This document shows, in pieces, positions 1 through 9,678 of a DNA stretch of 64,000 nucleotides. The first letter of the stretch is position 1. The number at the start of each line of letters is the position of its first letter. Below the pieces are notes generated by a model. That model saw nothing but the letters and a program-made list of their open reading frames with translations, ran no database searches and was not told the origin of the DNA. This DNA is from Actibacterium sp. GTDB taxonomy: Bacteria; Pseudomonadota; Alphaproteobacteria; Rhodobacterales; Rhodobacteraceae. The DNA lies in NCBI GenBank assembly GCA_016278325.1, contig JADQCB010000021.1, positions 50,528 through 114,527 of the forward strand. The letters are read 5' to 3'. The position numbers and the translations under genes were made by a program.

Positions 1-126
1 GAGTATTTGTCGATGTCGCCCTATCTGATAACCATCCTGGTGCTGGTCATCATCTCATCCGACCGTTCGCGGGTCGCATTGAACGCGCCGGCGTCGCTCG
101 GCCGGACGTTCCATGCCTCAAGCTGA
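1..126 (+). CDS. BMP-type ABC transporter inner-membrane permease, C-terminal end (partial)
   Basis: Only the last 41 codons and the TGA stop lie in the window. The frame open from base 1 reads a hydrophobic segment (YLITILVLVIIS) followed by a tail containing NAPASLGRTF. This is the usual ending of the second permease in importers that use a basic-membrane-protein (BMP) binding protein. The BMP binding-protein gene follows 54 bases downstream on the same strand, which supports the call. The 5' part is outside the window, so length and start cannot be judged. Confidence 0.75.
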   Translation, partial: EYLSMSPYLITILVLVIISSDRSRVALNAPASLGRTFHASS

Positions 127-180
127 GGCGCGGGCGAAACCAGGGGCCCCCGTGGCCCGATCCAACAAGGGAGAAGTGTA

Positions 181-1254
181 ATGAAACTCATGAATCTGAT
201 GGCAGGCGCCGCGATGGCGCTGGGGCTGGCCGCCCCGGCGGTGGCACAGGAACCGGTGAAGGCCGGTTTCATCTATGTCGGTCCGATCGGCGATGGCGGC
301 TGGACCTATGAACATAACCAGTCGCGCCTGGCGGTCGAGGAACATTTCGGCGACAAGGTCGAAACCGTCTATCAGGAAAGCGTCCCCGAGGGCGCCGATG
401 CCGAGCGTGCGATCACCCAGATGGCGCTGAACGGGGCGGATATCATCTTTACCACCTCGTTCGGATACATGGATGCCACGATGAACGTGGCCAAGAAATT
501 CCCGAACGTGAAATTCGAACATGCGACCGGCTACAAGCGGGCCGAGAACGTGGGCACCTATTCCGCACGGTTCTATGAAGGCCGGGCGGTCCAGGGCCTG
601 ATCGCCGGGCGCATGACGAAATCGAACATCGTCGGCTATATCGCCTCGTTCCCGATCCCCGAGGTCATTCGCGGCATCAACAGCGCCTATATCCACGCGA
701 AGAAGGAAAACCCGGATGTCCAGTTCAAGATCATCTGGGCCTATACCTGGTTCGATCCGGCGAAAGAGGCCGATGCCGCCACCGCGCTGATCGAACAGGG
801 CGCTGACGTGATCCTGCAACACACCGATTCCACCGCGCCGCATGCCGTGGCCGAAAAGGCCGGTGGCGTCATCACGTTCGGCCAGGCCTCGGACATGGCC
901 GAATACAAGCCGATGCCGCGCGTCAGCTCGATCATCGACAACTGGGCGCCCTATTATATCGAGCGTATCCAGGCGGTGATGGACGGAACCTGGAAGAGCG
1001 ACGACACCTGGGACGGGATCGGCGAAGGCATGGTCAAGATCGGCGAGATCACCGATGCCGTGCCCGCTGACGTGAAAGCCGACGCGCTGGCCCTGAAAGA
1101 AGCGATCGCCAGCGGCGAATACCATCCCTTCACCGGCCCGCTGAACCGGCAGGACGGAAGCGCCTGGCTGGCCGAGGGCGAAACCGCCGAGGACGAGACC
1201 CTGCTCGGCATGAATTTCTTCGTCGAGGGGATCGAGGCGGAGATGCCGCAATAG
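181..1254 (+). CDS. BMP family ABC transporter substrate-binding protein
   Basis: Periplasmic binding protein of a BMP (Med/PnrA-like) importer; relatives bind nucleosides or related purines, but the ligand here is unknown. The 357-residue product starts with a Sec signal peptide cleaved after about residue 22 (AAPAVA-QE). The mature start VKAGFIYVGPIGDGGW is the family hallmark; further family blocks are the TTSFGYMD region and TDSTAPHAVAEKAGG. A strong Shine-Dalgarno AAGGGAG lies at 167-173, 7 bases before the ATG. It follows its permease gene, and a terminator lies 40 bases after the stop, so it is the last gene of that operon. Confidence 0.92.
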   Translation: MKLMNLMAGAAMALGLAAPAVAQEPVKAGFIYVGPIGDGGWTYEHNQSRLAVEEHFGDKVETVYQESVPEGADAERAITQMALNGADIIFTTSFGYMDATMNVAKKFPNVKFEHATGYKRAENVGTYSARFYEGRAVQGLIAGRMTKSNIVGYIASFPIPEVIRGINSAYIHAKKENPDVQFKIIWAYTWFDPAKEADAATALIEQGADVILQHTDSTAPHAVAEKAGGVITFGQASDMAEYKPMPRVSSIIDNWAPYYIERIQAVMDGTWKSDDTWDGIGEGMVKIGEITDAVPADVKADALALKEAIASGEYHPFTGPLNRQDGSAWLAEGETAEDETLLGMNFFVEGIEAEMPQ

Positions 1255-1294
1255 GCGTTGACAGCCGGGCACCCGCCGTGCCGGCAGAGAGTGG

Positions 1295-1321
1295 AAGGCC
1301 CGCCAATGGCGGGCCTTTTCC
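1295..1321 (+). terminator. Rho-independent terminator of the BMP operon
   Basis: A perfect 10-bp stem (AAGGCCCGCC at 1295-1304 with GGCGGGCCTT at 1308-1317) has a 3-base loop and is followed by a T-rich run. It lies 40 bases after the BMP-protein stop and 30 bases before the next start, so it separates the importer from the FAD oxidoreductase. Confidence 0.85.
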
Positions 1322-1351
1322 TTTCGCGATAGCCGTGCCAATGTCGCCGCC

Positions 1352-2431
1352 ATGGAACAGGACTTCATCATCATCGGCGGCGGCATCGCCGGAATTTCCG
1401 TGGGCGCGCGTCTTTCGCATATGGGCCGGGTGACGCTTCTGGAAGGCGAGGAGTCGCTGGGGTTTCATGCCTCGGGACGGTCGGCATCGCTGTTCGACGT
1501 GATGTATGGCCATCCCACGGCGGTCGCGCTGAACCGCGCCGGGCATGACTATCACGCCACGGCCAATGGCGGCATCCTGTCGCCGCGCGGGCTGATGCTG
1601 GTGGCCGGGCCGGACCAGGCCGACGCCTTCGCGCGGGAAATGCCATTGCTGGCCATGCACGAGATCAGCGTCGACGAGGCCGTGCAGATGGTGCCGATCC
1701 TGGACCGGTCGGCGCTGTCCCGCGCGGCCTATCACGCCGAGGCGTGGGACATGGATACCGACCGCCTGATCCAGAATTTCGCGCGCGAATTGCGCGGCAA
1801 TGGCGGCCAGGTTCTGACCCGTCACCAGGTAAGCGCGATTTCACGCACAGGCCGGGGATGGCGGGTGGAGACGGCCGGGGCCGCGTTCGAGGCGCCGATC
1901 CTGGTCAATGCCGCGGGCGCCTGGGTGGACGAGGTGGCAAAGATGGCCGGGCTGGCGCCGATCGGTTTCACGCCGATGCGCCGGTCGATCGCGCAGATCC
2001 CGGCGCCGGGCGGGCATGACGTGGCCGGCTGGCCGATGGTTCTGGGCGCGCAGGAACGCTTCTATGCCAAGCCCGAAGCCGGCAAGCTGCTGGTCTCTCC
2101 GGCCGAAGAGCACCCGCAACCGCCGCATGACGCCTGGGCCGACGACATGGTTCTGGCCGAGGGTCTGGCCCGGTACGAAGAGATGGTGACAGAGCCGGTG
2201 ACGCGGCTGGAAACTTCCTGGGCCGGATTGCGCACCTTTTCCCCCGACCGGGTGATGGTCATCGGCTTCGACCCCTCGGCCGACGGGTTCTTCTGGCATG
2301 CAGGGCAGGGCGGCAACGGGTTTCAGACCTCGCCCGCCGCCAGCCAGCTGGCCGCCGACCTGATCGGTGGCCATGCGCCCGACCTGCCGGCCGATCTGGT
2401 CACGCAGTTCCGGCCCGGGCGTTTCCGCTGA
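1352..2431 (+). CDS. FAD-dependent oxidoreductase, D-amino-acid-oxidase (DAO) fold
   Basis: A 359-residue flavoprotein. The N-terminus holds the FAD dinucleotide motif (IIGGGIAGIS, residues 5-14) and an acidic residue ending the second strand (LLEGEE). The middle has the DAO-family ILVNAAGAWVDEVAKMAG block, and the C-terminus has FFWHAGQGGNGFQTSPAASQLAADLI, split here as GQGGNGFQ plus SPAAS, which closes the FAD site. Relatives oxidise amino or imino acids (DadA, glycine oxidase and similar); the substrate here is unknown. It is transcribed alone between the BMP terminator and the convergent yej operon. Confidence 0.85.
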   Translation: MEQDFIIIGGGIAGISVGARLSHMGRVTLLEGEESLGFHASGRSASLFDVMYGHPTAVALNRAGHDYHATANGGILSPRGLMLVAGPDQADAFAREMPLLAMHEISVDEAVQMVPILDRSALSRAAYHAEAWDMDTDRLIQNFARELRGNGGQVLTRHQVSAISRTGRGWRVETAGAAFEAPILVNAAGAWVDEVAKMAGLAPIGFTPMRRSIAQIPAPGGHDVAGWPMVLGAQERFYAKPEAGKLLVSPAEEHPQPPHDAWADDMVLAEGLARYEEMVTEPVTRLETSWAGLRTFSPDRVMVIGFDPSADGFFWHAGQGGNGFQTSPAASQLAADLIGGHAPDLPADLVTQFRPGRFR

Positions 2432-2569
2432 TTGCCGCAAGGCGTCCGGCAGGAATGCGCCGCCGCCGGGCCGGGATCGCGCAAGCTTGCGCCCCGGCGA
2501 TGGTGCAGGCGGCAAGGGTGGTCGAATGCCATGCCGATCCGACGGCGGCGCGCTGAGTGATTTCGCGGT

Positions 2570-4180
2570 TCAGCCGCCCGTCGCTGCATCGCGCGGGGCG
2601 CCGAAGGCGGCTTCCATCAGCATCCGGGTATAGACCGATTGCGGATTTGCGAACAGCGCCTCGCTGTCGGCGGCTTCGACGATGTCGCCGTCCTTCATCA
2701 CGATCACGCGGTGGCTGAGTGCGCGCACCACCCGCAGGTCATGGCTGATGAAAAGATAGGCCAGGCCGTATTTTTCCTGCAACCGGCGCAGAAGATCGAC
2801 GATCTGCACCTGCACCGTCATGTCCAGCGCCGATGTCGGTTCGTCCAGCACCAGCAACCGCGGCCGCAGGATCATCGCGCGCGCGATGGCGATGCGCTGC
2901 CGCTGCCCGCCAGAAAACTCGTGCGGATAGCGGTGCATCATCTCCGGGTCCAGCCCGACCTCGGACAGCATCTGCGCCACCTCCGCGCGCCGGGTCGTGC
3001 CGGGATCCAGCCCATGCACGCCCAGACCCTCGGCCACGATCTGTTCGACCGTCATCCGGGGCGACAATGAGCCGTAGGGATCCTGGAACACGATCTGCAT
3101 ATGGCGCCGGATCGGACGCATCCGGCGTGACTTGAGCCCTTGCAGGTTGCGGCCCTCGAACAGGATTTCACCTTGCGACGAAAGCAACCGCATGATCGCC
3201 AGGGCCAGCGTGGTCTTGCCCGAGCCGCTTTCGCCGACGATGCCCAGCGTTTCCCCCTGGCGAACCGAGATGCTGGCCGCGTTCACCGCCTTGACATGGC
3301 CCACGGTGCGCCGCAGCAATCCGCGCAGGATCGGGAACCAGACGCGCAGATCGCGGGTGCGCACGACCTCTTGTGCCGTCTCCTTGACCGGAACCGGAAC
3401 GCCGGTGGCCTCGGCCGCAAGCAGCATCCTTGTATATGGGTGCTGCGGATTGGCAAAGATTTCCTCGGTATCGCCGGTCTCGACGATCCTGCCGTCCTTC
3501 ATCACGCAGACCCGGTCGGCGATACGCCGGACGATCCTCAGGTCATGCGTGATGAACAGCAGGCTCATGTCCTCTTCGCGCTTCAGATCGGCCAGCAGGT
3601 CCAGGATCTGCGCCTCGATCGTCACGTCCAGCGCGGTGGTCGGTTCATCCGCGATCAGAAGGTCCGGGCCGTTGGCCAGCGCCATCGCGATCATCACCCG
3701 CTGCCGCTGCCCGCCCGAAAGCTGATGCGGATAGGCACCCAGCCGGCTTTCGGCGTCCTGTATTCCGACCTTTTCCAGCAACTCGATGATCCGCGCACGC
3801 ACCGCCGGCCCGCGCAGCCCCTGGTGCAGCTCGATCGATTCGCGCAGCTGTTTTTCCAGCGTGTGCAGCGGGTTGAGCGAGGTCATCGGTTCCTGGAAGA
3901 TGAAGCTGATGTCGTTGCCGCGCACCTGCCGCAGGCGGTCGTTCGTGGCGCCGACCATCTGCGCCCCGCCATAGGTGACCGAGCCGCTGACCGTCGCGTT
4001 TTCCGGTAGCAAAGAAACGGTGGACAGCGCCGTGACCGACTTGCCCGAGCCGGACTCACCGACCAGGGCCACTGTCTCGCCCTGGCGTAGCTCGAACGAG
4101 ACGCCATCGACGGCGACATGCTCCTGCCCGTCCTGGCGGAAAGTGACCTTCAGGTCGCGAACGTCAAGCAGGCCGCTCAT
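2570..4180 (-). CDS. yejF: Peptide ABC transporter ATPase with two nucleotide-binding domains, YejF-like
   Basis: The ATPase of a YejABEF-type importer for peptides (microcin C and antimicrobial peptides in enterobacteria). The 536-residue product has two full ABC domains: the first with Walker A GESGSGKS (residues 41-48) and LSGGQRQR, the second with GESGSGKT and FSGGQRQR. Each is followed by the oligopeptide-transporter C-terminal block (HPYTRMLL; QSVYTRMLM). The start is set by the ATG at 4178-4180, which overlaps the yejE stop in an ATGA arrangement. A longer reading upstream in the same frame lies inside yejE and is rejected. It is the last gene of the operon. Confidence 0.9.
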   Translation of the reverse strand: MSGLLDVRDLKVTFRQDGQEHVAVDGVSFELRQGETVALVGESGSGKSVTALSTVSLLPENATVSGSVTYGGAQMVGATNDRLRQVRGNDISFIFQEPMTSLNPLHTLEKQLRESIELHQGLRGPAVRARIIELLEKVGIQDAESRLGAYPHQLSGGQRQRVMIAMALANGPDLLIADEPTTALDVTIEAQILDLLADLKREEDMSLLFITHDLRIVRRIADRVCVMKDGRIVETGDTEEIFANPQHPYTRMLLAAEATGVPVPVKETAQEVVRTRDLRVWFPILRGLLRRTVGHVKAVNAASISVRQGETLGIVGESGSGKTTLALAIMRLLSSQGEILFEGRNLQGLKSRRMRPIRRHMQIVFQDPYGSLSPRMTVEQIVAEGLGVHGLDPGTTRRAEVAQMLSEVGLDPEMMHRYPHEFSGGQRQRIAIARAMILRPRLLVLDEPTSALDMTVQVQIVDLLRRLQEKYGLAYLFISHDLRVVRALSHRVIVMKDGDIVEAADSEALFANPQSVYTRMLMEAAFGAPRDAATGG

Positions 4181-5286
4181 TGGAAGGTCTTCCTCGGGTC
4201 GAAGGCATCGCGCACGCCCTCGAAGATGAACACCAGCAGCGACAGCATGATCGCGAAGGTGAAGAAGGCGGTGAAGGCCAGCCAGGGGGCCTGCAGGTTC
4301 TGCTTGGCCTGCAATGTCAGCTCGCCCAGCGACGGCGCCGAAGAGGGCAGCCCGAAACCCAGGAAATCGAGGCTGGCCAGGGTGCCGATCGTGCCGGTGA
4401 TGATGAAGGGCAACAGGGTCAGCGTGGCCACCATCGCGTTGGGCAGCATGTGGCGGAACATGATCGTCCAGTTGGTGACCCCCAGGGCCCGCGCGGCGCG
4501 GACATATTCGAAATTGCGCGCGCGCAGGAACTCGGCCCGGACCACGCCCACCAGGGCGGGCCAGCCGAACAGGGCGGTCAGGAACACGAGCAACCAGAAA
4601 CTTCGCCCCAGGATCGCGAACAGGATGATGATGATGTAAAGTTGCGGGGTCGAGGTCCAGATCTCGATCAGGCGCTGGAACACCAGGTCGATCCAGCCGC
4701 CGAAGAACCCCTGAACCGCCCCCGCAACGATCCCGATGAACGAGGCGATGCCGGTCACCATCAGGGTGAACAGGATCGACAGGCGAAAGCCATAGATCAC
4801 CCGCGCCAGCACGTCGCGCGCCGTGTCGTCGGTGCCCAGCAGGTGATCGGCATTGGGCGGCGACGGTGCGGTGCCCTCGATGTCGTTCACCGTGTTGTAA
4901 CTGTAGGGGATCGGCGGCCAGACAAGGTATCCCTTGCTGATCGACTCTCCGTCGATCACGCCGTCCTGCGCGTCGTCGATCATCGCTTCGGGGTTTTCCC
5001 AGCATTCCGGCTTGCCGCCGGTGATGATCAGGCACTGGACCGCGATATCGCGATAGACGGCCTCGGTCCGCAGGTCGCCGCCGAAGGCGGTTTCGGGATA
5101 GAAATTGTAGATCGGGAAAAAGCTTTCGCCGCGATAATTGACATAGATCGGCCGGTCATTGGCCAGGAACTCGGCAAACAGCGACAGGCCGAACAGGATC
5201 GCGAAGACGATGAGCGACCAGTAGGCCCGCCTGTTGCGCTTGAAATTGCGCCAGCGGCGCTGGTTGAGGGGGGACAGCGCCGGCAT
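4177..5286 (-). CDS. yejE: Peptide ABC transporter permease, YejE-like
   Basis: Inner-membrane permease, 369 residues. One N-terminal membrane segment (AYWSLIVFAILFGLSLFA) is followed by a long periplasmic insert of about 120 residues containing NDRPIYVNYRGE, a typical YejE feature. The DppC-type core then follows with the LLGTDDTARDVLARV start and the cytoplasmic EAA-type loop (EYVRAARALGVTNWTIMFRHMLPN). The chosen ATG (MPALSPLNQRRW) is 1 base after the yejB stop, and the 3' end overlaps yejF by 4 bases, implying coupled translation. Confidence 0.9.
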   Translation of the reverse strand: MPALSPLNQRRWRNFKRNRRAYWSLIVFAILFGLSLFAEFLANDRPIYVNYRGESFFPIYNFYPETAFGGDLRTEAVYRDIAVQCLIITGGKPECWENPEAMIDDAQDGVIDGESISKGYLVWPPIPYSYNTVNDIEGTAPSPPNADHLLGTDDTARDVLARVIYGFRLSILFTLMVTGIASFIGIVAGAVQGFFGGWIDLVFQRLIEIWTSTPQLYIIIILFAILGRSFWLLVFLTALFGWPALVGVVRAEFLRARNFEYVRAARALGVTNWTIMFRHMLPNAMVATLTLLPFIITGTIGTLASLDFLGFGLPSSAPSLGELTLQAKQNLQAPWLAFTAFFTFAIMLSLLVFIFEGVRDAFDPRKTFQ

Positions 5287-5287
5287 C

Positions 5288-6442
5288 TCAGGTCTCCCGG
5301 CTTTCGAAGTCGATGCGCGGATCGACCAGCACATACATCAGGTCCGACAGCAGGCCGACCAGCAGACCGATCAGCCCGAAAACGTAGAGCGTGGCGAAGA
5401 TCACCGGATAATCGCGCGCCACGGCGGCCTCGAAGCCCAGCCGACCCAGCCCGTCGAGCGAGAAGATCGTCTCGATGATGATCGACGAGCCGAAGAAGAC
5501 GCTGATGAACAACCCGGGGAAGCCCGCGATGACGATCAGCATGGCATTGCGGAAGACATGGCCATAGAGCACGCCACTTTCGCTCAGCCCCTTGGCCCGC
5601 GCGGTGATGACATATTGCTTCTTGATCTCGTCCAGGAAAGAGTTCTTGGTCAGCAATGTCAGCGTGGCGAAGCTGGATATGGTCGAGGCCAGCACCGGCA
5701 GCGTGATGTGCCAGAAATAGTCCACCACCTTGCCCCACAGGCTGAGCTGTTCGAAATTGTCCGAGGTCAGGCCGCGCAGCGGGAAGAAATCCCAGTAGGA
5801 GCCGCCCGCGAACAGCACCAGCAGCAGGATGGCAAACAGGAAGCCCGGAATCGCATAGCCCAGGATGATGACGGCGCTGGTCCAGGTGTCGAAGGACGAC
5901 CCGTCCCTGACCGCCTTGCGCACGCCCATCGGGATCGAGATCACATAGGCCAGCAGAGTGGACCACAGGCCCAGCGTGATCGAGACCGGCATCTTTTCCA
6001 GCACCAGGTCGATCACCGAGATGGAGCGGAAATAGCTCTGGCCGAAATCGAAGGTGATGTAATTGCCCATGAGGATCCAGAACCGCTCCAGGATCGGGAT
6101 CTTCTCCTTGTGGCATTCGGGGGCCTCGATGTCGGGCGCACCGGTAAAGCCCGGTTCGCAGACGATCCGGGCAAACCCCATCTCGATTTCAAGCTCGTCC
6201 AAAAAGTCCTGCGGCAATCCGCGCGCGCCGGCATATTCCGAACTTCCGCCCGATTGCATGTCTTCGCCGGAATCGCCGCCGCCCGCGATGCCCTGGAAAA
6301 CATCGGCATTGCCCTGCACCTGGGCGATGATCTGTTCGATCGGCCCGCCCGGCACGAATTGCGTCAGCGTGAAATTGATGACCATGATCCCGAACAGCGT
6401 CGGGATGATCAGCAGCAACCGCCGGAAGATATAGGCGCCCAT
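5288..6442 (-). CDS. yejB: Peptide ABC transporter permease, YejB-like
   Basis: Inner-membrane permease, 384 residues, beginning [18 protein letters not shown], the standard DppB/YejB first membrane helix. A long periplasmic region rich in charged residues follows, then the permease core with an EAA-type loop ([24 protein letters not shown]). It lies 22 bases after the binding-protein gene and 1 base before yejE. The order yejA-yejB-yejE-yejF matches the known operon order. Confidence 0.9.
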   Translation of the reverse strand: MGAYIFRRLLLIIPTLFGIMVINFTLTQFVPGGPIEQIIAQVQGNADVFQGIAGGGDSGEDMQSGGSSEYAGARGLPQDFLDELEIEMGFARIVCEPGFTGAPDIEAPECHKEKIPILERFWILMGNYITFDFGQSYFRSISVIDLVLEKMPVSITLGLWSTLLAYVISIPMGVRKAVRDGSSFDTWTSAVIILGYAIPGFLFAILLLVLFAGGSYWDFFPLRGLTSDNFEQLSLWGKVVDYFWHITLPVLASTISSFATLTLLTKNSFLDEIKKQYVITARAKGLSESGVLYGHVFRNAMLIVIAGFPGLFISVFFGSSIIIETIFSLDGLGRLGFEAAVARDYPVIFATLYVFGLIGLLVGLLSDLMYVLVDPRIDFESRET

Positions 6443-6464
6443 AGGCTCTGCTCTGCCCTTGTTT

Positions 6465-8378
6465 TCAGAAGGCGCCGGCGGCCTTCAGTTTCGCAGCCTT
6501 TTCGGCATCATACCACCAGAAGTCCAGATGCCCCAGCGAATAGGGCGGCATGTTTTCGGGGTGCTCGTACATGTCGTAATAGGCAACGGTGTGCGTGTCC
6601 TTGTACCATTGCGGCACCCAGAATCGGATCGAGCGCAGGACACGGTCCAGCGTCTTGACCGCCGTCACCAGCTCGTCGCGCGTTTCGGCACCGATCACGG
6701 TATCGATCAGCCGGTCCACCGCCGGGTTCCGCAAGCCCATCTTGTTGAACACCGAGTTGTCGGCGGTTTCGGATCCGAAATACTGTTTCAAACCGTTGCC
6801 GGGCACATAGTTCATCGGGAACTGGTTGGTGATGATGTCGAAATCGTAACTGCGTTCGCGGTTGGTCATCTGCGCGCTGTCCACGCGGGTCATTTCGGCC
6901 TGGATGCCCAGCCGTTGCAGGTTTTCCACATAGGGGCTGATAACCCGATCGAAGGTCTGGCTGTCGTTCAGGAACTCCACCCGCAGCGGTTCGCCCGCCG
7001 CGTTTCGGCGGATGCCGTCATCCCCGACCTTCCAGCCGGCCGCGTCAAGCAGGGCGGACGCCTTGCGCAGGTTGCCGCGGTCCAGTTGCCGGCTGCCCGA
7101 CCGGGGCGCCATGACCGCCGGCTCGGTCAGGATCGACGGGTCCAGAAGGCCGTCATCGACCAGCGGTTGCAGCAGCGCCCTTTGCGCCGGGTCCGGCGCG
7201 CCCTCGGCCGCGAGATAGCTGTTTTCCCAGAAGGAATCGATCCGCTCGTAAAGGCCGTAGAAAAGGGTCTCGTTCGACCACTGGAAATTGAACATCAGGC
7301 CGATCGCCTCGCGAACGCGCTCGTCCTGGAACTTTTCCCGGCGCAGGTTGAAGATGAAGGATTGCCCGGTGGCCAGCGATCCGTCTGCGATCTCTCGTTT
7401 CACCACCCAGCCGTTATCGAGCGCCGGAAAATCATACCCCGTGGCCCAGATCTTGGAAGAGGCCTCGTTGCGGAAGGTATAACTGCCGGCCTTGAACCCC
7501 TCGAAGGCGGCGTTGTAATCGGCGTAATATTCGATGCGGATCCGGTCGAAATTGTTGCGCCCGACATTGATCGGCAAATCGGCGCCCCAGTAGTCGTCGC
7601 GCCGGCGGTAGACCACGCGCCGGCCGACCTCCATCTCGTCCAGGACATAGGGCGCACTGCCCAGGAAGGGGTCCAGCGTGCTCTCCTCAAGGTCGCGATC
7701 GTTCTTTTCGAAATCGGCTTTGGAAAAGACCGGAAGGCCCCCCACCATCTGGGGCAGGTCGCGGGTGGGCACCCCCGCCTTGAAGGTGAATTTCACCCGG
7801 TGCGGGCCCAGCACCTCGGCGGATTCGACCTGGCGCGACAGAACCGCGCGGTAACTGGGCAAGCCGTCCTCCAGGAACCTTTCGTAGCTGAAGACCACAT
7901 CCTCGGCGGTGACCGGGCTGCCATCGGAAAAGCGCGCTTCGGGGCGGATGTTGAAGATCACCCAGCTGCGATCCTCGGGATATTCCAGCGTGCTGCACAA
8001 CAGGCAATAGGCCGCCGACGCTTCGTCGGCGGTGCCGGTCAGAAGTGATTCGTAGAAGATCGAGCCGAGCGCCGCCGAACGCCCCTTCGTCGTGTAGGGA
8101 TTGATCGAGTCGAAGCCGCCGAAGCCCCAGATCGAAATCTCGCCGCCTTTCGGGGCGTCGGGATTGACGTAATCGAGATGCTTGAAATCCGCCGGGTATT
8201 TCAGTTCGCCGAAGGGGGAAATGCCATGCGCCTCGATCACGCTGTCCTGCGCGCGAGCCGTCGTCGCGGCGAATGCCAGCGCGATCGCGACGAAAGGTGC
8301 CACCAGATCGCGGAATTGCCATTGCCGGGCGGCGATTGCCCCGATGGGAGTGGCGCAGTCCTTGGGCGGGTTCTTCAT
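6465..8378 (-). CDS. yejA: Peptide ABC transporter substrate-binding protein (family 5), YejA-like
   Basis: Periplasmic binding protein of 637 residues, a usual size for YejA. The start MKNPPKDC is chosen because GGAGGAG lies 7-13 bases upstream (reverse complement of 8383-8389). The N-terminus has a basic region and then [20 protein letters not shown], a Sec signal peptide cut after ARA. The mature protein begins [27 protein letters not shown], shown here only to mark the YejA-type LKYP and NPDAPKGG motifs. It heads the operon; no obvious operator is visible upstream. Confidence 0.9.
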   Translation of the reverse strand: MKNPPKDCATPIGAIAARQWQFRDLVAPFVAIALAFAATTARAQDSVIEAHGISPFGELKYPADFKHLDYVNPDAPKGGEISIWGFGGFDSINPYTTKGRSAALGSIFYESLLTGTADEASAAYCLLCSTLEYPEDRSWVIFNIRPEARFSDGSPVTAEDVVFSYERFLEDGLPSYRAVLSRQVESAEVLGPHRVKFTFKAGVPTRDLPQMVGGLPVFSKADFEKNDRDLEESTLDPFLGSAPYVLDEMEVGRRVVYRRRDDYWGADLPINVGRNNFDRIRIEYYADYNAAFEGFKAGSYTFRNEASSKIWATGYDFPALDNGWVVKREIADGSLATGQSFIFNLRREKFQDERVREAIGLMFNFQWSNETLFYGLYERIDSFWENSYLAAEGAPDPAQRALLQPLVDDGLLDPSILTEPAVMAPRSGSRQLDRGNLRKASALLDAAGWKVGDDGIRRNAAGEPLRVEFLNDSQTFDRVISPYVENLQRLGIQAEMTRVDSAQMTNRERSYDFDIITNQFPMNYVPGNGLKQYFGSETADNSVFNKMGLRNPAVDRLIDTVIGAETRDELVTAVKTLDRVLRSIRFWVPQWYKDTHTVAYYDMYEHPENMPPYSLGHLDFWWYDAEKAAKLKAAGAF

Positions 8379-8485
8379 CAGGCTCCTCCGGGGCGGGTTG
8401 CACGGGTGCGTTGCTGACACGCTATGGCCCGGGACGCCGGAGATTCAAGTTGAGATTCCGTGATGATCCCTCGGGGGGCGGCACG

Positions 8486-8515
8486 AAAAAGGGCCGCCCC
8501 GGTGCAGGGCGGCCC
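8486..8515 (-). terminator. Rho-independent terminator after the cytochrome c gene
   Basis: The stem GGGCCGCCC (8491-8499) pairs with GGGCGGCCC (8507-8515). On the minus strand the hairpin is followed by five Ts (8490-8486). It lies 23 bases beyond the stop of the cytochrome gene and before the yejA promoter region. Confidence 0.85.
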
Positions 8516-8537
8516 CATGATGCGGTGCCGGTTCGGC

Positions 8538-9572
8538 TTACTTGATCGTCTTGAGATAGGCGACCAGGCTGGCGCGATCCTCGATCTTGCGCAGACCCGG
8601 AAAGCTCATCCGGTTTCCGGGCGCAAAGCCACGCGGATCTTCAAGCCAGGCGTTCAGCTTGTCCTCGGTCCACGCCCCTTCCAGAGCGGTCAGCGCGTCC
8701 GAATAGCGGAACCCTTCAACGCTGGCGATGTCCCGGCCGACAACATCGAACAGATGCGGCCCGACGCCGTTGGCGCCCTTTTCAAGACGATGGCAGGCGC
8801 GGCACTTGTTGAAAACACGCTCGCCATCGGCGGGATCGGCGGCCGCGACGAGGGTCGAGAACTCCGATTCCCCGCTATCGGCTGCGGGCGTCGCTTCGCC
8901 GCCATCGGCGGCCGGCGCTTGCGGTTGGGCGGCGTTCTGATCCGCGGCTGCCTGTTGCGTGTCTGCTGCCGCCTGTTCGGTATCCGCCGCCGCCTGTTGA
9001 GTGTCAGCCGCGGGCGCCGCCGCCTTGACCTCGGGCATCGGATAGGTGTCGCCGTCAAGCTGGTCGAGATAGGCGATGACGTTGGCGCGATCCTCGATAT
9101 CGGACAGCCCCGGGAAGGACATCGCCGTGCCCGGCGCATATTCCTGCGGGTCGGTCAGGAAATCGTTCAGGTGCTGGGGCGTCCAGACATCCACGACCTT
9201 TTCCAGCGCACCGGAATAGTTGTAGCCGGCGACCGAATCCACCTTTCGCCCGACCACGCCATAGAGCGACGGGCCGATCGCGTTCTCGCCCTCGGCAACC
9301 TTGTGGCAGGCCTGGCATTTGTTGAACACCCTTTCGCCCTTGGCCGGGTCGGCCGAGGCGAAGACCTCGACAAACGAGACCTCTTTCTTGGGCTCGGCTT
9401 TCTGGGTCTCGGCGCCGGTTTCGATCACATAGCCGGAAACCTGTTCGCCCTCGCCGTGGCCGCCGCCGCCGACGTGATAGAGCGATTCCGCGGCCCAGTT
9501 GCCAAGAAGAAAGATCAGCAAGGCGCCACAGAATCCGCCGACGATCTTGGTGAGGGTCATTGTGTCGAACAT
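8538..9572 (-). CDS. Membrane-anchored diheme cytochrome c (two fused class I domains)
   Basis: A 344-residue protein. Residues about 8-28 form a single membrane anchor (VGGFCGALLIFLLGNW) as in CycM/cytochrome c552 and cytochrome c-y, which carry electrons from the bc1 complex to oxidases. Two c-type heme domains follow: CQACH at 86-90 with a probable Met ligand at 151 (AMSFPG), and CRACH at 257-261 with Met 322 (RMSFPG). They are joined by an Ala/Gln/Asp-rich linker (residues about 184-236) with AAADTQQ/AAADTEQ repeats. Known CycM proteins have one heme domain, so this looks like a tandem duplication. An alternative start is ATG five codons in; the first ATG has GGGAG 7 bases upstream. Confidence 0.88.
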   Translation of the reverse strand: MFDTMTLTKIVGGFCGALLIFLLGNWAAESLYHVGGGGHGEGEQVSGYVIETGAETQKAEPKKEVSFVEVFASADPAKGERVFNKCQACHKVAEGENAIGPSLYGVVGRKVDSVAGYNYSGALEKVVDVWTPQHLNDFLTDPQEYAPGTAMSFPGLSDIEDRANVIAYLDQLDGDTYPMPEVKAAAPAADTQQAAADTEQAAADTQQAAADQNAAQPQAPAADGGEATPAADSGESEFSTLVAAADPADGERVFNKCRACHRLEKGANGVGPHLFDVVGRDIASVEGFRYSDALTALEGAWTEDKLNAWLEDPRGFAPGNRMSFPGLRKIEDRASLVAYLKTIK

Positions 9573-9678
9573 GTCGCGCTCCCAGTGGATCCCAATTCCG
9601 CGCGTATCTATGCGCTTCCACGCGGCTGATGCAAGGTGTAGTTACCGCGACGAGACGCCACTGCCACAAGAAGTGACC

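Noticed and set aside
2432..2569. Possible terminator between the convergent FAD oxidoreductase and yejF genes
   Set aside because: No stem with a following T-run could be found; only generally GC-rich sequence.
2570..5035. Longer reading of the yejF frame reaching into yejE
   Set aside because: The extra N-terminal part lies within yejE in another frame; the ATGA overlap at 4177-4180 gives the family start.
8930..9010. Short direct repeats within the cytochrome gene as a possible CRISPR or mobile-element trace
   Set aside because: They are in-frame codon repeats encoding the AAADTQQ linker between the two heme domains.
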